From Bacteroidota bacterium (GTDB lineage: Bacteria > Bacteroidota > Bacteroidia > Palsa-948), in contig JACRAL010000126.1 of assembly GCA_016213435.1 (NCBI GenBank), forward strand, positions 1 through 50,910: a stretch of DNA of 50,910 nucleotides, given 5' to 3'. Position numbers and translations under genes: made by a program. Positions 9,273 to 18,866 of this stretch are shown one piece after another (position 1 is the stretch's first letter; every line of letters begins with the position of its first letter). The notes under the pieces are model-generated. The model searched no databases. It had not been told where the DNA came from and worked only from the letters and a program-made list of their open reading frames with translations.

Positions 9273-10176
9273 AGGATTTGGTCTTTAGAGCTTCGTTGTA
9301 AATATCTTCTCTCATTTGTTTTATCAACTCAACTTTGCGCTTGTTCAGGAGGATGCTGTGTATGTTTGTTTTCTCGAACGAAAGAGGAGAAATACTATTC
9401 TTGGTCATAAACCCCTTTATATCCACAAAATAATAATGCGCTGAATCCTGAGTTTCAAGGTGGCGGTTGTTTTGAAGAAATGCTTCTTTATCATAAAGCT
9501 TCATAGGTATCTCTTTCAGCACATCTTCAAACAGAAGCCATGTATTATCGTCCAGGAAAAAATTTTCGGCATATTGATAGCAGTAATTTGCAAGTGCATC
9601 CTTATCTTTTTGAACATCTGAACGATACCATTCTTTCACTTTGTCAACCTTTGGGGCATTTTTTCTGACCTTAACGTAAACCACTTTAATGATATTGTCT
9701 TTCAACTCAAAATTACTTTTATTTTCTTCATAGTATTTCTGAATCTCCTCATCGCTTACAAGCGTATCCAACTTTTGCTTTACAAGTTCGCTTTCGTATT
9801 CATACGTGATCAATGACTTGCGGTAATCTTCCACCCTCTTTTCAAAATCCTTCTTTTCATCGGTAAGATTTTTTTCCGCCTGCTGCAGCAAAAGTGTTTC
9901 CCGCACCCAATTATTAATGTATTTGCGAACAACTTCAGCGCTATCCTTTTTATCCATGTCTTTCGAAAAAAGGTCTTTCAGAACAGAAGAATAGAGATAC
10001 GCATCGCCCACCCTTGCTACAGCTTTCTCATTTTGTTTTTGAGAGAACTTGCTTCCGCAGGAAGAACAAACAACAAGTAGGCAGTAGGCAGAAAGCAGTA
10101 GGCAGAAAAACAAATTAGCAATGGAGAATAAATAATTAATGTTTCTCAATCTCCAATTCGTTTTTTGCTGATTCAC
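9256..10176 (-). CDS. Periplasmic PPIase/SurA N-domain-like protein
   Basis: VARVGDAYLYSSVLKDLF...; located between two PPIase genes; overlaps both neighbours. Confidence 0.7.
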   Translation of the reverse strand: MNQQKTNWRLRNINYLFSIANLFFCLLLSAYCLLVVCSSCGSKFSQKQNEKAVARVGDAYLYSSVLKDLFSKDMDKKDSAEVVRKYINNWVRETLLLQQAEKNLTDEKKDFEKRVEDYRKSLITYEYESELVKQKLDTLVSDEEIQKYYEENKSNFELKDNIIKVVYVKVRKNAPKVDKVKEWYRSDVQKDKDALANYCYQYAENFFLDDNTWLLFEDVLKEIPMKLYDKEAFLQNNRHLETQDSAHYYFVDIKGFMTKNSISPLSFEKTNIHSILLNKRKVELIKQMREDIYNEALKTKSFEVYE

Positions 10177-12281
10177 TGAATTGAATCTAATACCTTCTTA
10201 TCTATCGTAACAGGATATTTCTGTTTCAGAGAATCAATCCAGTTTTTTTCAAGCCATGTTTGATATTCGCTTGTAACAAGTCCGCGGGCTTCCATGTATG
10301 TTTTGGGAGTGGGTTTCACTATCTTGCGGATGTTGGCGAATACAACTTTATTTTTCACCGTTTCGTTTACAGTCGTTCCGGGATTCCATCCTGTTTTATC
10401 AAGCATGGCATTATCTCCTTTTAAAAAGGTCTTGCTCTCGATGGATACGTTAATCACAGTATCCTTATTCAGCGCAGACAGGATTTCTTTGTCGCTCTTG
10501 TTTCCTTTAATCATCTTTCTCACCTTATCTGCATTTTTTTCATCCCTGCATGTGTAAACAGACGCATCCAGACGATCTTCCCACATAAAATGATTTTTGT
10601 TTTTTTCATAATACTCTTTTGCGCCTGAAGTATCTTTAATTGCTTTTGACCAAACTTTCTGATCTGTCAGATTAAAAAGAAGAATTCCGTCTCTGTATTC
10701 ATCCATCAGTGTTTTAAACTCCGGAAAATCCTGTTCAAGATGAGTTTCCTTTGTAGCAAGCAATGTCTCTTCTGTAAATTGCTTGTAACTCGAGTTTATG
10801 ATTTTGGAGGCATTTTTCTGCCCGCCTCCACGTTGATTTTTTTCCATGTGTTTTGCAAAACCCTGCTGGGTATAAGGATTTCCAAGAACCCAAAACATCG
10901 GCTTAGTCATGGAAGATGCTTTTTCCGCTTTCCATTTTCCTGTAAACAACGTGGAATCAACCGCTTTATAAAACTCATTGCGCGCTTTTATATCTTCCTT
11001 AAAAGCATATTGTGTTTTCAGTTTTGAAAGAAGCATTTCTTTCGCCACACTGCTTCGTGTATCTTTCTGAACCTTTACCTTCAAGTCCGATTTAAGAGAA
11101 TCAAACGGAGGCAAGCCCCTTTCTCCAAGACGCTTGATGATATGCCAACCGAAACGTGTTTTTACCGGATCTGAGATGAAACCGTTATCCTTCAGCGAAA
11201 ATGCAGCATCTTTGAATTCATTCGGATAGTTGGATGAAAACGCAACCCATCCTATATCTCCGCCTTTCTTGATGGTTTCTTTGTGGTCAGAATATCTTTT
11301 AACGAGATCCTCAAAAGGCTGCCCTTTCTTTAAAGACATTGAAATAGAATCTATTTTCATTTTCATTTTCACTGAATCTTCATGCGACATGTTTTTTCTA
11401 AACAGAAGCATGACATGAGCAAGATGCAATTCCTTGTGCTGGCGTTTGTCGGTAACAACAATAAGATGATAACCCATTGCGGTGCGAACCGGGCCATAGA
11501 CTTCTCCCTGTTTTGCTTTGTATGCTGCGTTTTCATACTCATAAGGATATCCCATTCCGGCTAATCCGGTGAGATAACCCAAATCTCCGCCTGATGATTT
11601 TGAAGCGTGTTCTGAAACTGCTTTTGCAACAGAAACAAAGTCATGTCCTTTCAGTTTAAACATGGCTCTGAGAGGATTCAATTTATTGAACGCAGCAAGT
11701 GTATCGGCAGGAGGTGATAATTTGGAAATTTTCAGATTAGCTTTAACCATTGCCTCGTATTTTTTAAATGCGGCAGGATTTCCTTTTCCGGCAAGAAAAT
11801 CTCTAATGATAGACATTCTGGTGTAAGCATCCATCGTATCCTGATCAGAAGCACCTGCATCAACTTTTACAAGAATGTGGCTGGTGCGGACATCCCACTG
11901 CATGCGGTCGTATGCTTCCTTGACAAGATTATCTATCGCATCTTTTTCCGTAAGATAAGGAGCAGAAAGTGTTTTGCGATATCCTGTCAATTCATCCTTA
12001 AATGCCTTGGTGGTGTCTATTCCCATTTCTCTCGCCTCTTTCACTTTCAGGCGGAACACGGTATATAAATTCAAATATTCTTCGAGCGCCTTTTTGTCGA
12101 GAGTACTTTCTTTGGAGTTATTTTTTTTGTAAACGCTAACAAACTCCCCAACAGTTATTTTATCATTTCCTATGGTCATTAATAAAGCATCGTTGTTGCG
12201 AGTCTGAGCAAGAACAAGTGAGGATACAGTCCCGATAGTTATCGGAATTATGATAAATAAAGAGAAAATTTTGTTTTTCAT
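10173..12281 (-). CDS. Parvulin-type peptidylprolyl isomerase, multi-domain
   Basis: VRTSHILVKVDAGA..., LHLAHVMLLFRKN...SGGDLGYL, KKGGDIGWVAFSSNYPNEFKDAAFSLKDNG. Confidence 0.9.
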   Translation of the reverse strand: MKNKIFSLFIIIPITIGTVSSLVLAQTRNNDALLMTIGNDKITVGEFVSVYKKNNSKESTLDKKALEEYLNLYTVFRLKVKEAREMGIDTTKAFKDELTGYRKTLSAPYLTEKDAIDNLVKEAYDRMQWDVRTSHILVKVDAGASDQDTMDAYTRMSIIRDFLAGKGNPAAFKKYEAMVKANLKISKLSPPADTLAAFNKLNPLRAMFKLKGHDFVSVAKAVSEHASKSSGGDLGYLTGLAGMGYPYEYENAAYKAKQGEVYGPVRTAMGYHLIVVTDKRQHKELHLAHVMLLFRKNMSHEDSVKMKMKIDSISMSLKKGQPFEDLVKRYSDHKETIKKGGDIGWVAFSSNYPNEFKDAAFSLKDNGFISDPVKTRFGWHIIKRLGERGLPPFDSLKSDLKVKVQKDTRSSVAKEMLLSKLKTQYAFKEDIKARNEFYKAVDSTLFTGKWKAEKASSMTKPMFWVLGNPYTQQGFAKHMEKNQRGGGQKNASKIINSSYKQFTEETLLATKETHLEQDFPEFKTLMDEYRDGILLFNLTDQKVWSKAIKDTSGAKEYYEKNKNHFMWEDRLDASVYTCRDEKNADKVRKMIKGNKSDKEILSALNKDTVINVSIESKTFLKGDNAMLDKTGWNPGTTVNETVKNKVVFANIRKIVKPTPKTYMEARGLVTSEYQTWLEKNWIDSLKQKYPVTIDKKVLDSIQ

Positions 12282-12370
12282 GAGAAATATTTTAATAGTT
12301 CATTTACGAGTGGCAAATTTAATATTCTTTTTATAACTTCGTTTGTTAAAAAAACTTAAATGGAAGCCTC

Positions 12371-15300
12371 ATGCGACTCATCTTTTCTATATTTGCTGCC
12401 ATGTTTCCCTCAAGCAATAAACACGCTCGCACTTTAACCCTTTTTATTCTTGCGTTATTTCATTTTTGCAATCCTGCATTCTCCCAATCTGTCAAATCCC
12501 GCGCACGCAGCGATAACCATCCTCAAAAAAAAGGAACTACTGTTTTTACAGGAGAAAAAGGACTTTACCCAATTTATAATTATTCTACAAAAACATACAG
12601 TGCTCTTCCTCAAAACTGGGCAATCGTTCAGGATAAAAGAGGCGTAATGTATTTTGGAAATAACGATGGCGTTCTTGAATACGATGGCGTTTCATGGAGG
12701 ACGATTAAAGTTTCCAACGAAACTAATATCCGATCTCTCGCAATAGATGACAAAGGAAAAATCTATGTTGGAGCAGAAGGAGAATTTGGTTACCTCAAAC
12801 CGGATTCATCCGGCAATATGCGCTACATCTCCATGCTTCCCCTTTTAGAAAAGAAAGATCGGGGGGTTTCACATGTATGGAGCACACAGATAACCAAGCA
12901 AGGAATATTTTTCCAATCAGATAATAAGATCTTCCGGTGGGACGGAAAAAAAATGAAAGTATGGAACGCGGAAAAATCATTTCACCGGATTTTTAAAGTG
13001 TACGATCATCTCTTTGTGAGGCAGCGTGAAATAGGACTCATGGAAATTGTGGGCGATGATATTGTAGCGCTGAAAGGAGGAGAAGAGTTTTCAGAAGAAG
13101 GTATTTATGCCATGATTCCTTTCTTGAAAAATCCGAAAGACCATTCATCGCAAGATGTTTTATTGTGCACAAGAAAGAAAGGTTTATATATCATGAAACA
13201 GGTGCCCAAAGGGAACCTTTTGAAGGGAGAGTCGTCTTTTCTGCTGGAACATTTTCGCACTCAGATTGATTCCTTCCTGCTCAAGAACATCAGCTATCAC
13301 CTGCTGAAAACTGATGCAGGATATTCAATTGCAACGATCACAAAAGGATCTGTCATTGTTGATTCAGAAGGAACTCTTGTAAACTTTTTAAATAAAGATG
13401 TAGGGCTGCAGGATGAAACAATTTATTCACAATATATTGATGCGTCCGGAAACATGTGGCTGGCGCTCAGCAACGGCATTGCCAGAGTGGCTATCAATTC
13501 GCCCATCACCTATTTTTCCGGCAAGAACGGACCAGGCGGAACCGTTCAGTCAATTGTAAGGCATAATAACAAGATCTATGTTTCCACAGAACAGGGAGTT
13601 TGTATGTTGCACACAGGCACTGTAACCAATGAAAGTAATCCTACAACTGCTTCGTTCGAAAAAATACCTTCCATCAACGAACAGTGCTGGGATCTGCTTT
13701 CTTTCAAAAGCGGCAATTACTCCTCGCTTCTTGTTGCCTCCAATGGATATATATATTCTATCAATTCAGAAAATAATGTTTCAGCACTCTTTCCTTACGG
13801 TCCATGGACAATGTACCGATCCAAATTTGATTCCTCTCGAATCTATTTAGGCAACGACAACGGCTTTGCCTCCATCTATTGGGATGGCAAAAAATGGAAT
13901 GACGAAGGAAGCATTCCTGAAATCAAGGAAAGTATTCGCTCTATAAGAGAAGATAAAAGCGGAGTTGTCTGGATGGGTTATAATGGTGTAATCAGGCTCG
14001 TTTTTAATAACAGCTCAAAAGGAATACGTAAAAACAGCGATAGTAAATCCTACTCCTATGCGAAGTACGACACCGCATCGGGATTACCAAGCGGAATTGT
14101 TGGGCTCGAAAATTTTTCCGATAAAATCCTTTTTCTAACAGAAAAGGGATTTTATAAATTCTCAACAAATGATTTTTCTCCGGATACGTCTTTCGGCAAC
14201 CGACTTGCTGACGGCTCCCATAAAATTCACCGCATCTCAAAAGATGATCAATCTGAAAATATTTGGCTCGAAACCTATCTTCCGAAAAAAAATAAATTTG
14301 AATTTGGCTTTCTGGAAAAAGAAAAGAACGAAACTTACTCATGGAACACTACTGATTTCCTTCCTTATTCGAATGAAATCATTAATGCGATTTATAACGA
14401 TGACAATGGCATCACATGGTTTGGCGGAGCTGCGGGGCTGTTCCGTCACGATGCAACTGTGAACGGCAGCCACAATCAAACAAGTTCTATTATCCGCAGA
14501 GTAACAACCGCAAATGACGACACTCTTTTCAACGGAACTTTTTTTGATTCCTCCGAAGTAAGTTCACTGATTCAAAACCCATCGCTCCAATCTGTCATCT
14601 CCTATTCGAATAATTCTGTCCTTTTCGAATTTTCTACCCTCGATTTCATCAATGAAGAAGCCGAACAGTATCAATATTACCTTGAGGGATTTGACAACGG
14701 CAAGAACAGCTGGAAGCACGAAACAAAAGCCGTGTACACAAACCTTCCGGAAGGAACCTACACCTTTCATGTAAAAGGAAAAAATGTTTTCAACGAGGAA
14801 AGCAAAGAAGCAGTTTATACCTTCACGATTCTTCCGCCCTGGTACAGAACGTGGTGGGCCTATGTGCTGTATGTGCTTTTCTCAGCAGGATTTATTTGGG
14901 GTGTGGTTACTTTTTTCACACGCGGATTAAAACGCATCATCCTTGAGCGCACCGCAGAAGTTGTAAAACAAAAAGAAGAGATCGAATACAAAAACCGCGA
15001 TATCACAGACAGCATCAACTACGCGAAACGAATTCAGGAAGCCATCCTGCCTCCAAAAGAACTGATGCGCAGCAGGTTTCCGGAAAGTTTTATCCTTTAC
15101 AGGCCCAAAGATATTGTTGCAGGAGATTTTTACTGGTTTGCAGAAAAAGACGGAAGATTCATTGTAGCTGCCTGCGATTGCACGGGTCACGGTGTACCCG
15201 GGGCGTTTATGTCGCTCATTGGCTATTCTCTTCTTAATGAAGTATTGCTTGAAAAAGCATTCACGCATCCCGGAAACGCGCTCGACTCCATGAGAAAAGG

Positions 15301-15769
15301 AATTATAAAATCGCTGGGGCAAACAGGACAGGAAGGAGAGCAAAAAGACGGCATGGACATGTCGCTGGTAAGTTTGGAAGTAATGCTGGATGGTAAAAAA
15401 ATGAACGTTAAACTTTCTTATGCCGGTGCTAACAATGCCTTATACATTTTACGAAAAGGTGCATTAATTGAGATCAACGCAGATAAAATGCCGATTGGAA
15501 TTTATCTCGGCACCGAAAAGCCATTTACAAACAACGAAATGCTTCTTGAAGCAGGCGATACTATTTATCTGTTCTCGGATGGATATGCCGACCAGTTTGG
15601 CGGGGAGAAAGGAAAAAAATTCACCAAGAAAAGATTTAAAGACCTTTTAATTTCCCTGCAATCTGTGCCGATGAACAAACACAAGGTTATTCTGGAAACC
15701 ACCATGGACGAATGGCTGGGTGATCAGCAGCAGATTGATGATGTGCTGGTGATTGGAATAAGAGTGTAA
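12371..15769 (+). CDS. Two-component-propeller/Y_Y_Y sensor with C-terminal SpoIIE-type PP2C phosphatase
   Basis: Beta-propeller repeats, FHVKGKNVFNEES Y_Y_Y-like region, TM, coiled linker, FILYRPKDIVAGDFYWF...DCTGHGVPGAFMSLIG...LFSDGYADQFGG. Confidence 0.88.
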   Translation: MRLIFSIFAAMFPSSNKHARTLTLFILALFHFCNPAFSQSVKSRARSDNHPQKKGTTVFTGEKGLYPIYNYSTKTYSALPQNWAIVQDKRGVMYFGNNDGVLEYDGVSWRTIKVSNETNIRSLAIDDKGKIYVGAEGEFGYLKPDSSGNMRYISMLPLLEKKDRGVSHVWSTQITKQGIFFQSDNKIFRWDGKKMKVWNAEKSFHRIFKVYDHLFVRQREIGLMEIVGDDIVALKGGEEFSEEGIYAMIPFLKNPKDHSSQDVLLCTRKKGLYIMKQVPKGNLLKGESSFLLEHFRTQIDSFLLKNISYHLLKTDAGYSIATITKGSVIVDSEGTLVNFLNKDVGLQDETIYSQYIDASGNMWLALSNGIARVAINSPITYFSGKNGPGGTVQSIVRHNNKIYVSTEQGVCMLHTGTVTNESNPTTASFEKIPSINEQCWDLLSFKSGNYSSLLVASNGYIYSINSENNVSALFPYGPWTMYRSKFDSSRIYLGNDNGFASIYWDGKKWNDEGSIPEIKESIRSIREDKSGVVWMGYNGVIRLVFNNSSKGIRKNSDSKSYSYAKYDTASGLPSGIVGLENFSDKILFLTEKGFYKFSTNDFSPDTSFGNRLADGSHKIHRISKDDQSENIWLETYLPKKNKFEFGFLEKEKNETYSWNTTDFLPYSNEIINAIYNDDNGITWFGGAAGLFRHDATVNGSHNQTSSIIRRVTTANDDTLFNGTFFDSSEVSSLIQNPSLQSVISYSNNSVLFEFSTLDFINEEAEQYQYYLEGFDNGKNSWKHETKAVYTNLPEGTYTFHVKGKNVFNEESKEAVYTFTILPPWYRTWWAYVLYVLFSAGFIWGVVTFFTRGLKRIILERTAEVVKQKEEIEYKNRDITDSINYAKRIQEAILPPKELMRSRFPESFILYRPKDIVAGDFYWFAEKDGRFIVAACDCTGHGVPGAFMSLIGYSLLNEVLLEKAFTHPGNALDSMRKGIIKSLGQTGQEGEQKDGMDMSLVSLEVMLDGKKMNVKLSYAGANNALYILRKGALIEINADKMPIGIYLGTEKPFTNNEMLLEAGDTIYLFSDGYADQFGGEKGKKFTKKRFKDLLISLQSVPMNKHKVILETTMDEWLGDQQQIDDVLVIGIRV

Positions 15770-15841
15770 TTTACTTTACTTATAGCGTTAATAATTAAAA
15801 AATTAATAGATTTTACTAAATTAATATAGTAATTAACTTGA

Positions 15842-15997
15842 CTATTAAAGCTATTGTGTTATCTATTCAATATGATCTATTATCTATTCAAGTAATTTAA
15901 TTATCTATTAAAGAAAAAATATATTCTATTAAAGTAAATAACTTATCTATTCAAGCAATTATATTATCTATTAAAGTAATTACAATAAACGATAAAG
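15842..15997. repeat. 21-bp-period tandem motif array (CTATTMAAG), 7 clear copies plus 1 degenerate
   Basis: CTATT(A/C)AA at 15842, 15863, 15884, 15905, 15926, 15947, 15968; degenerate copy at 15989. Confidence 0.85.
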
Positions 15998-16075
15998 CTA
16001 TTTTAATGACTAATTTTAAATTTTTCAGTATTAATTCTCTATATTTGCTGCATAATCAAACAAAAACAACACGCC

Positions 16076-16399
16076 ATGGAGGAAATACATTGCGGGCGGA
16101 TGATCCGCTATAAAATGTACGAGCGCGGCATGCGTCCGCCAAAATTTGCTAAAGAACTGGGCAAACACCCTAAATACATCAGCGTGATTTTCAGGCGGAA
16201 GCATTTGCATACTAGCCTTCTTCTCAAGATCTGCAAAATATTGGATTACGATTTTTTTCAGCACTATGCCAAAGTGAATGTTAAGGACTTTGATGCGCTG
16301 AAAAAAAAGCTGGAGGAACTGGAAAAAGAAATGGCAATCATGAAACGCGAAAACGCGCTGCTGGTTCAGGCGAACAACTGGCTGAGCAAGGGGAAGTGA
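16076..16399 (+). CDS. Small HTH (XRE-like) DNA-binding protein with C-terminal coiled coil
   Basis: MIRYKMYERGMRPPKFAKELGKHPKYISVIFRRKHLHTSLLLKICKILDYDFF then KKKLEELEKEMAIMKREN. Confidence 0.65.
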   Translation: MEEIHCGRMIRYKMYERGMRPPKFAKELGKHPKYISVIFRRKHLHTSLLLKICKILDYDFFQHYAKVNVKDFDALKKKLEELEKEMAIMKRENALLVQANNWLSKGK

Positions 16400-16495
16400 A
16401 ATGATTTTGTAAATTTACCTTCATGCAAAAAGTATTTGCAAGCGAATTGCACAAAACTAAAAACCATATAATCTTATTATAAAAAAAACATAAAA

Positions 16496-17227
16496 ATGGA
16501 TTTAAGCAAAAAGATATTATTCCTTGTGATGATAATTTTAATATTTAATTATTCCTGCAAGAAAAAAGATTCTGAACCACAGACACCACAAACGCCAACA
16601 CCAACAAATAATACGATATTAAGTTTGAAATTTAATAATGAGATATCGGACTCAAGTGGAAATAAAAATATAATGACTGGAAACAATATTACTTATACAA
16701 AAGATTCGTTAGGCAACATTAAAGGATCTGCGTATTTTGATGGTGTAACTTCATCTATTACAAGTGCAGACAATGATTTATATGATTTAAAATCTTCCTT
16801 CACATTTAGTATATGGATTAAACCGGAAACAAATAGTGCATATTTAATTCAGAAGCAAATGGATATTAATGGCGGAGGTCCTTATAGTTTTGATTATTGG
16901 GGAGGTAAACCTAGAATTGTATTATACTTTAATTCTTCTGATTATTTTTTACTCGAAGGAAACACACCTATCGTTGCTAATAAATGGCAATATTTAGCAG
17001 CTACTTGGGACGGAAATTCAGTTAAGATATATGTAGATGGAAAATTAGATAAAGATTCTGTGTTAACCGGTAAAACTATATTAAATTCATCAAAACCTAT
17101 CGGAATTGGTCTTTATCAATGGAATCCTACAGGTTGTAGATTTCAAGGAGCTATGGATAATTTAGAAATTTATAAAATTGCTTTATCTAAAGAAGCTATA
17201 GCATCAAAATACAATACATACAAATAA
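16496..17227 (+). CDS. LamG-like (concanavalin A-like) domain lipoprotein
   Basis: Lipobox FNYSCKKK, SSFTFSIWIKPETN, WQYLAATWDGNSVKIYVDGKL, MDNLEIYKIALS. Confidence 0.85.
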   Translation: MDLSKKILFLVMIILIFNYSCKKKDSEPQTPQTPTPTNNTILSLKFNNEISDSSGNKNIMTGNNITYTKDSLGNIKGSAYFDGVTSSITSADNDLYDLKSSFTFSIWIKPETNSAYLIQKQMDINGGGPYSFDYWGGKPRIVLYFNSSDYFLLEGNTPIVANKWQYLAATWDGNSVKIYVDGKLDKDSVLTGKTILNSSKPIGIGLYQWNPTGCRFQGAMDNLEIYKIALSKEAIASKYNTYK

Positions 17228-17349
17228 AAATCATTTAGAAATTCTAATCCAAAGAAGTCGCAGTAGGCAAAGGTCATCCTTCGCGCATCACCTCCCCAAC
17301 AAAAACACAGTAGGCTGTTTATCAATCTTAGGCAACTCTCTCAGTAATC

Positions 17350-17509
17350 GGTAGTGTCTCAGTTTCATTTTAAGATTTCTTCGCGCTCTTTGTGGGCTGA
17401 TTCTTTGAGTCCTTTGTGGTTAATGGCTGTTAGAATTGCAGAAACCACAAAGAACACAGAGGAAATTCACACAAAGGTCACAAAGAAAAATTCAAACTGA
17501 GACACTACC
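17350..17509. mobile_element. MITE-like element, 16-bp perfect terminal inverted repeats
   Basis: GGTAGTGTCTCAGTTT (17350-17365) vs AAACTGAGACACTACC (17494-17509); flanks CAGTAATCG/CAGCAATCG. Confidence 0.75.
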
Positions 17510-18863
17510 CAGCAATCGTTACGTTCGTCTTAGTGCGCAATATCTGCAAGTTGGCAAGTATTTTCTCCGTTGCTCCTTTTCTCTGCCCCACAAAATTTCT
17601 GCAGGTCATGGATGCCATCTTGAGTATTTTTTCATCCGAGAGAAGTAATTCCATCGTTTTTTTAAGATCATTGTCATTAGAAATACAGAATCCCCCACCC
17701 TGCGCTATTATTTCATTTGCTTCCGGAAATTTATGGTGCTTCGGCCCAAAGATCACAGGCACGCCAAAAGCCACTGCTTCCAGAATATTATGAATGCCTG
17801 AGCCAAAACCTCCGCCTATGTAAGCAATGTCGGCATATTGGTAAAGATTTGAAAGCATGCCGATATTATCAATGATAAGCACTTTCGCATCCTCCAATTT
17901 ATCCAGCGCAGTGGAAACAGGTTCTTTACTGACAACTGAGTAACGAAGAGAATCAGGAAACAAGGAAATTATTTTTTGAATATGTTCTTCGTTTATTTCG
18001 TGTGGTGCAATTATCAGTTTCCATTCTCCGGTTTCTTGTTTCCAGTTTGCAATAATTTCTTCATCCTTTGTCCATGTGCTTCCGCAAACAACAACCTTGC
18101 ATTTGGCTGTTTCGCTTCTCTCCCATGGGAGATGGGTCGGGGGTGAGGCGGGAGAAGGGTTGGGGCTGAGGTGGGATGAGGTAAAATGCTCCACCAAAGA
18201 AATCTTCTTTGGATTTAATGAAGCCTGAACAACTTTATCATAGCGCATATCTCCGCTCACCACAACGTTTTTAATCTGCTGCGCATTCAGGATTTTTTCG
18301 GACGATTCATTCTGAACAAAAATACGCGTGAAGAAATTCAAAACTCTTCTCAAATAAGTTCCATACACGCCTTTGAATTGTTCCTCACGAAAATTTGCTG
18401 ACAGCAAATAAGTTGGAATCTTTCTTTCATGCAGTTCACTCAGATAATTGTACCAGAAATCATATTTCACAAAGAACACAAGCGAAGGATTGACGATGTC
18501 AAGAAATTCATTCACATTGCGTTTCGCATCCATCGGCAGATAGAAAACAAAATCCGCCCCGGAAAAGTTTTTACGGATCTCATATCCTGAAGGAGAAAAA
18601 AAAGTAATCAAAACTCTGAACTTTGAACTTTGAACTTTGAACTCTTCAATGAATGGTCGCGCCTGCTCAAACTCACCCAAAGAAGCGCAATGAAACCAGA
18701 TGAGTTGGGAGTTGGGAGTTGGGAGTTGGGAGATTTTCTTCTTTAATTCTTCAAAAATATCTTTTCTTCCTCCAACAAACAACCTTGCTTTCTTATTGAA
18801 CAAAGAAGCAATGCGAATAGAAAAACTAAAAAGATGAATAAATATCTGGTAGAGGAAAGTCAC
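17505..18863 (-). CDS. waaA: 3-deoxy-D-manno-octulosonic acid transferase
   Basis: WFHCASLGEFEQARPFIEEF, DFVFYLPMDAKRNVNEFLDIVNPSLVFFVKYDFWYNYL, GGGFGSGIHNILEAVAFGVPVIFGPKHHKFPEA. Confidence 0.94.
   Translation of the reverse strand: MTFLYQIFIHLFSFSIRIASLFNKKARLFVGGRKDIFEELKKKISQLPTPNSQLIWFHCASLGEFEQARPFIEEFKVQSSKFRVLITFFSPSGYEIRKNFSGADFVFYLPMDAKRNVNEFLDIVNPSLVFFVKYDFWYNYLSELHERKIPTYLLSANFREEQFKGVYGTYLRRVLNFFTRIFVQNESSEKILNAQQIKNVVVSGDMRYDKVVQASLNPKKISLVEHFTSSHLSPNPSPASPPTHLPWERSETAKCKVVVCGSTWTKDEEIIANWKQETGEWKLIIAPHEINEEHIQKIISLFPDSLRYSVVSKEPVSTALDKLEDAKVLIIDNIGMLSNLYQYADIAYIGGGFGSGIHNILEAVAFGVPVIFGPKHHKFPEANEIIAQGGGFCISNDNDLKKTMELLLSDEKILKMASMTCRNFVGQRKGATEKILANLQILRTKTNVTIAG
18119..18132. 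repeat. Perfect palindrome TCTCCCATGGGAGA within a GC-rich repeat (about 18113-18180) inside waaA
   Basis: Direct reading of sequence. Confidence 0.7.
18614..18641. repeat. Heptanucleotide tandem repeat (CTTTGAA)n inside waaA
   Basis: CTCTGAA CTTTGAA CTTTGAA CTTTGAA. Confidence 0.9.
18702..18729. repeat. Heptanucleotide tandem repeat (GAGTTGG)4 inside waaA
   Basis: Four perfect copies. Confidence 0.95.
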
Positions 18864-18866
18864 GCC

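Noticed and set aside
14927-15343. 138-aa antisense ORF inside the SpoIIE-domain gene
   Set aside because: Shadow of a conserved sense coding region with no recognisable motif.
15842-15997. CRISPR or coding repeats
   Set aside because: A short motif in a 21-bp period with no spacer-length variation; no ORF spans it.
17436-17648. 70-aa ORF MQKPQRTQRKFTQRSQRK
   Set aside because: Reading of CACAAAG-type repeats within the MITE-like element, overlapping waaA antisense.
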